The position numbers and the translations under genes are program-made. A stretch of DNA of 64,000 nt from positions 1,054,001 to 1,118,000 of the forward strand of contig CAWUCO010000002.1 in NCBI GenBank assembly GCA_963920705.1. Reading direction: 5' to 3'. A model generated the notes under the pieces. The model worked only from the letters and a program-made list of their open reading frames with translations, was not told where the DNA came from and did no database searches. Below, piece by piece: positions 63,801 to 64,000 of this stretch (position 1 is the stretch's first letter; each line of letters starts with the position of its first letter). This stretch comes from Odiellus spinosus (taxonomy: Eukaryota > Arthropoda > Arachnida > Opiliones > Phalangiidae).

Positions 63801-63989
63801 GCTTTGAAAGACTTGAGCGGCGTTGGCGAAATCTCCGACGTTGAGCTGATCAGTTCGAAAAAGTGGAAAGTGAACGATAGCGGAATGGGAGGAAACTTCT
63901 CGTCAAACGATTGTAGTATTTGCATGGAGCCGCTATCCGAAGATACCAAGTTCCAAGCCGAATGTGGTCACAGTTGCTTTCACGAAAAG
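41034..63989 (+). CDS. TTC3: E3 ubiquitin-protein ligase TTC3-like gene, at least 33 exons, 3' partial
   Basis: Exons: 41034-41120, 41188-41224, 41288-41411, 42286-42376, 42718-42869, 44085-44158, 44216-44268, 44335-44420, 44495-44612, 46287-46440, 46521-46696, 46774-47061, 47540-47620, 47686-47795, 47879-48005, 48444-48719, 48773-48865, 48935-48987, 49038-49261, 49375-49430, 56679-56782, 57612-58182, 58297-58515, 60067-60528, 60848-60989, 61096-61220, 61293-61371, 61427-61549, 61620-61782, 62239-62324, 63445-63506, 63573-63690, 63780-63989. Every junction is GT-AG and in phase, about 1640 residues before the window ends. Order: TTC3 N-terminal region, TPRs, Cys/His domain with CLTPDC, charged linker, coiled coils, Pro-rich linker, C-terminal helical domain, RING. 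TTC3 attaches ubiquitin to proteins such as phospho-Akt in vertebrates. The middle is shorter than in human TTC3 (2025 residues). One base too many occurs in exon 24. The ATG at 41034 is provisional. Confidence 0.85.
41560..42260. repeat. GGGC/GCCC short-repeat cluster in TTC3-like intron 3
   Basis: The words GGGCGTAAATAGC, GCTATTTACGCCCA and GGCCTAAATAGC alternate at least 20 times on both strands, many as back-to-back palindromes (GCCCAAAAATTGGGC). No regular period. Similar GCCCAA/TTGGGC words fill 10400-11260 in the receptor intron. Confidence 0.7.
43058..44039. mobile_element. 982-bp near-palindromic TTAA-flanked element in TTC3-like intron 5
   Basis: TTAA at 43058-43061 and 44036-44039. 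The ends AAAGGGAGAATGAATGGCC and GGCCTTTCATTCTCCCTTT resemble those of the 1526 and 2830 MITEs. Arms of about 470 bp pair almost to the centre at ~43570 (AAGATGCTAAGCCTTGGCTG with CAGCCAAGGCTTAGCATCTG). No ORF. Confidence 0.8.
44335..48005 (+). CDS. TTC3: TTC3-like tetratricopeptide region (exons 8-15)
   Basis: First TPR pair: GNDYFKDEEYDAAISTYTEI and YSNRAETYLRTEKWLKAEVD, continuing FYRKLALALEGQGKVHLA across a 1.7-kb intron. After a Ser/acidic linker (LPELLDDSEEDEE), a second TPR series: LKYALGMSLSAAGDFD, NLQKALTYFEDLKKRH, FPALFYGLGLVLVKLFRFEE. It ends NWPGTDTVIDETINERLQ, matching TTC3's LTWPTSNVIIEES. TPRs bind partner proteins. Confidence 0.85.
44690..45041 (+). mobile_element. 352-bp internal-deletion derivative of the LINE
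   Basis: About 220 bp match the LINE 5' end (3146-3367, through CTGGCGCCATCTGGCGCGAAG), then ~75 bp of unrelated sequence, then the last 45 bp of the LINE (ACCATCACTCCACG to CCTCTTGTT), including the hairpin. It sits in the TTC3-like intron 9. It is SINE-like in size and would need the LINE's enzymes. Confidence 0.8.
45042..46213. repeat. 1.17-kb inverted repeat abutting the LINE derivative
   Basis: AATTATTTTTCTACGAATAT at the left pairs with the CGTAGAAAAATAATGG word at ~46185. Inner pairs include CGAAAAAGAGACGCTGAATA with its complement near 46030 and GGGGGTCTCATAG near 45565 with CTATGAGACCCCC near 45943. The left arm has its own hairpin (AAGCCCCGTTTTCAAA near 45085 with TTTGAAAACGGGGCTT near 45334). 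It has no ORF. Confidence 0.65.
47100..47500. repeat. GAGTACTCG-bearing repeat in TTC3-like intron 12
   Basis: It starts GGGGCTGGGCGAGTACTCGA and carries further ACTCG words to 47480 (ACTCGGTACTCGACAACG). It probably belongs to the same element family that gave rise to the 58546-59215 satellite. Confidence 0.5.
48444..48865 (+). CDS. TTC3: TTC3/DZIP3-type Cys/His domain (exons 16-17)
   Basis: Cys and His positions AVCRSTECPF, GCYRLFCVGNCRIEYH and SQCWKSV, then DFLDSLCLTPDCGN in the next exon. Vertebrate TTC3 has the same order (IEFHMNCWKKL, GICLTPDCEG), which makes this the strongest family identifier in the gene. It probably binds zinc. Confidence 0.9.
49480..49749. mobile_element. 270-bp palindromic MITE, family 1 copy D, in TTC3-like intron 20
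   Basis: Same ends and centre as copies A-C, in copy A's orientation; exact 7-bp duplication ATAGTAC at 49473-49479 and 49750-49756. Confidence 0.9.
49881..50230 (+). repeat. Direct repeat, left copy (GGTCAGGGAA-rich element)
   Basis: About 340 bp resembling 52380-52676 in the same orientation (GAAAATGAACCAAAAA, CCAATCATTATC, GCTGACCGT, GGAAAAGGTCAGGG in order). The ends are degraded relative to the right copy. Confidence 0.6.
50231..52379. repeat. Three tandem ~0.7-kb palindromes in TTC3-like intron 20
   Basis: Units start near 50237, 50965 and 51668 (ATGACAAAGATAACAATTTT-type words). Each runs through TTTAATTTTGATTAAATTTAA to a centre near 50600, 51345 and 52040 and then back in inverted order (AAAATAGACCAAAATAGGTC against GACCTATTTTGGTCTATTTT). 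Arms are ~350 bp and diverged. No coding sequence. Confidence 0.7.
52380..52676 (+). repeat. Direct repeat, right copy, with inverted ends
   Basis: Starts CAGGGTTGCCACGGGTCAGG and ends GTGGCAACCCT, so this copy keeps 11-bp inverted ends and looks like a small DNA transposon. No target duplication was seen. Confidence 0.55.
53095..56560 (+). mobile_element. Copia-type LTR retroelement fossil
   Basis: Parts in order: a tRNA-primer-site-like word (TGGTAGCAGAGC near 53100), gag-like start (GFDSQDAYYGSMYNFKKF), integrase region near 54000-54400 (HSDLWGPPSKLS, TDNGLEF), reverse transcriptase near 55890-56170 (GLKQSGPQWYSEL, VYVDDIIV) and an RNase-H-like remnant that is partly duplicated in inverted orientation. 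Order integrase before RT fixes Copia. Paired LTRs were not found. It is clearly broken, with many breaks and a MITE inserted in it; an old copy in the TTC3-like intron 20. Confidence 0.8.
54558..54847. mobile_element. 290-bp MITE, family 4 (CACGGACCGTG...CACGGTCCGTG), inserted in the Copia fossil
   Basis: Inverted ends continue to the CCGAACGAGAA word on both sides; flanks ATCTAAC (54551-54557) and CTCTAAC (54848-54854) fit a 7-bp duplication with one mismatch. CA...TG ends as in families 1-3. Confidence 0.7.
56783..57611. other. TTC3-like intron 21
   Basis: No exon or recognised repeat; ends in a long poly-T tract (57582-57592) before the acceptor. Confidence 0.4.
57612..61371 (+). CDS. 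TTC3: TTC3-like coiled-coil region (exons 22-27)
   Basis: Heptad-rich segments: EIEELKENNNKLENELVNLR and VKNTLEREIRDMREKLR (exon 23), VSHETELKRSSQEKRKILEE (exon 24), DELFKRLEESQSEIASFKNL (exon 25), and ECLIEERRQMGSLVMKIEIE (exon 26). In exon 24 the frame entering at 60067 reaches TAG after YEEA near 60222, while RDFIVDELWMYKELTFMDIA and the in-phase donor at 60528 use the +1 frame. Confidence 0.75.
58546..59215. repeat. GAGTACTCG satellite in TTC3-like intron 23
   Basis: Units of about 41 and 48 bp, both built on CTCGTCGAGTACTCGACTCG; the longer ones add AATACTC. About 15 units, highly uniform. GAGTACTC is self-complementary. Degraded relatives extend to ~59300 and reappear at 59870-59990. 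Open frames across it are a by-product of the repeat. Confidence 0.9.
59300..60066. other. Rest of TTC3-like intron 23
   Basis: Nothing recognised apart from the ACTCG remnants near 59870-59990. The minus-strand frame at 59548-59760 has no features. Confidence 0.35.
62844..63129. mobile_element. 286-bp palindromic MITE in TTC3-like intron 30
   Basis: GGAACCACATCCGCGCCTCG at the left pairs with CGAGGCGCGGATGTGGTTCC at the right; about 65 bp of each arm is nearly perfect, and weaker inverted similarity extends outward (CAAAATTT words). No clear target duplication. Confidence 0.7.
63445..63989 (+). CDS. TTC3: TTC3-like C-terminal helical domain and first half of RING (exons 31-33)
   Basis: SSYEKIVQIIKRKLPYL, SEIIFYIKQYRG, NEEIANTMVNYILDQKAS match the domain before the RING in TTC3 (SIIEHLSVVFPCY, ELAGFIKKVR, VTEHILDEQ). 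The RING opens CSICMEPL and continues ECGHSCFH, with a donor at 63990; the remaining Cys ligands lie beyond the window. RINGs recruit E2 enzymes. Confidence 0.85.
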
Positions 63990-64000
63990 GTGACCTTTTA

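Overview
This is a eukaryotic, AT-rich nuclear window, most likely from an arthropod. The evidence is an ionotropic receptor (IR/iGluR-like) gene with a paralogue fragment, MATH-BTB (SPOP-like) genes, an interstitial TTAGG-rich stretch, many 55-90 bp introns, and a mobile-element set (Helentron, P-like, hAT-like, TTAA-target MITEs, CR1/Jockey-type LINE, Copia) typical of arthropods. The species cannot be named from the sequence.

Layout. 1-12 kb: the last exon of one IR-type receptor, then a second IR gene. Exon 2 of the second gene was hit by a TTAA-flanked MITE and then by a 5.5-kb LINE; its five downstream exons still splice in phase to a stop at 12008. 12-19 kb: two head-to-head MATH-BTB copies (the minus copy broken, the plus copy intact) sharing an inverted-repeat promoter region, flanked by palindromic MITEs. 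19.6-22.9 kb: a 3.3-kb array of a 21-bp minisatellite open in every frame. 23-28 kb: mostly unassigned DNA with three weak exon candidates, one unrecognised ORF and a 0.5-kb inverted repeat. 28.3-35.3 kb: a Helentron on the minus strand, with Rep, PIF1 helicase and a fused C-terminal endonuclease, preceded by an ORF built of eight 189/222-bp repeats. 35.5-40.6 kb: a cluster of small DNA transposons, several with exact target-site duplications, including a 1.3-kb P-like element with perfect 32-bp inverted ends, an 8-bp duplication and a THAP-domain reading frame.

41-64 kb: one large host gene on the plus strand, reconstructed here as at least 33 phase-consistent exons. It matches E3 ubiquitin-protein ligase TTC3: N-terminal TTC3 region, TPRs, Cys/His domain, coiled coils, and the first half of a C-terminal RING that runs off the window. 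Its introns carry most of the repeats of this half: TTAA-flanked and CA...TG MITEs, a LINE deletion derivative, three tandem 0.7-kb palindromes, a Copia fossil and a GAGTACTCG satellite.

The most interesting signals are (i) a group of elements with CA...TG ends and 7-8 bp target duplications, which the THAP-bearing copy suggests is P-superfamily; (ii) the Helentron with its expanding basic-repeat N-terminus; (iii) the LINE with inverted ends and a 352-bp internal-deletion derivative; and (iv) a one-base frame change in an otherwise intact TTC3-like gene. All gene models are from reading the sequence alone; no database or transcript was consulted.
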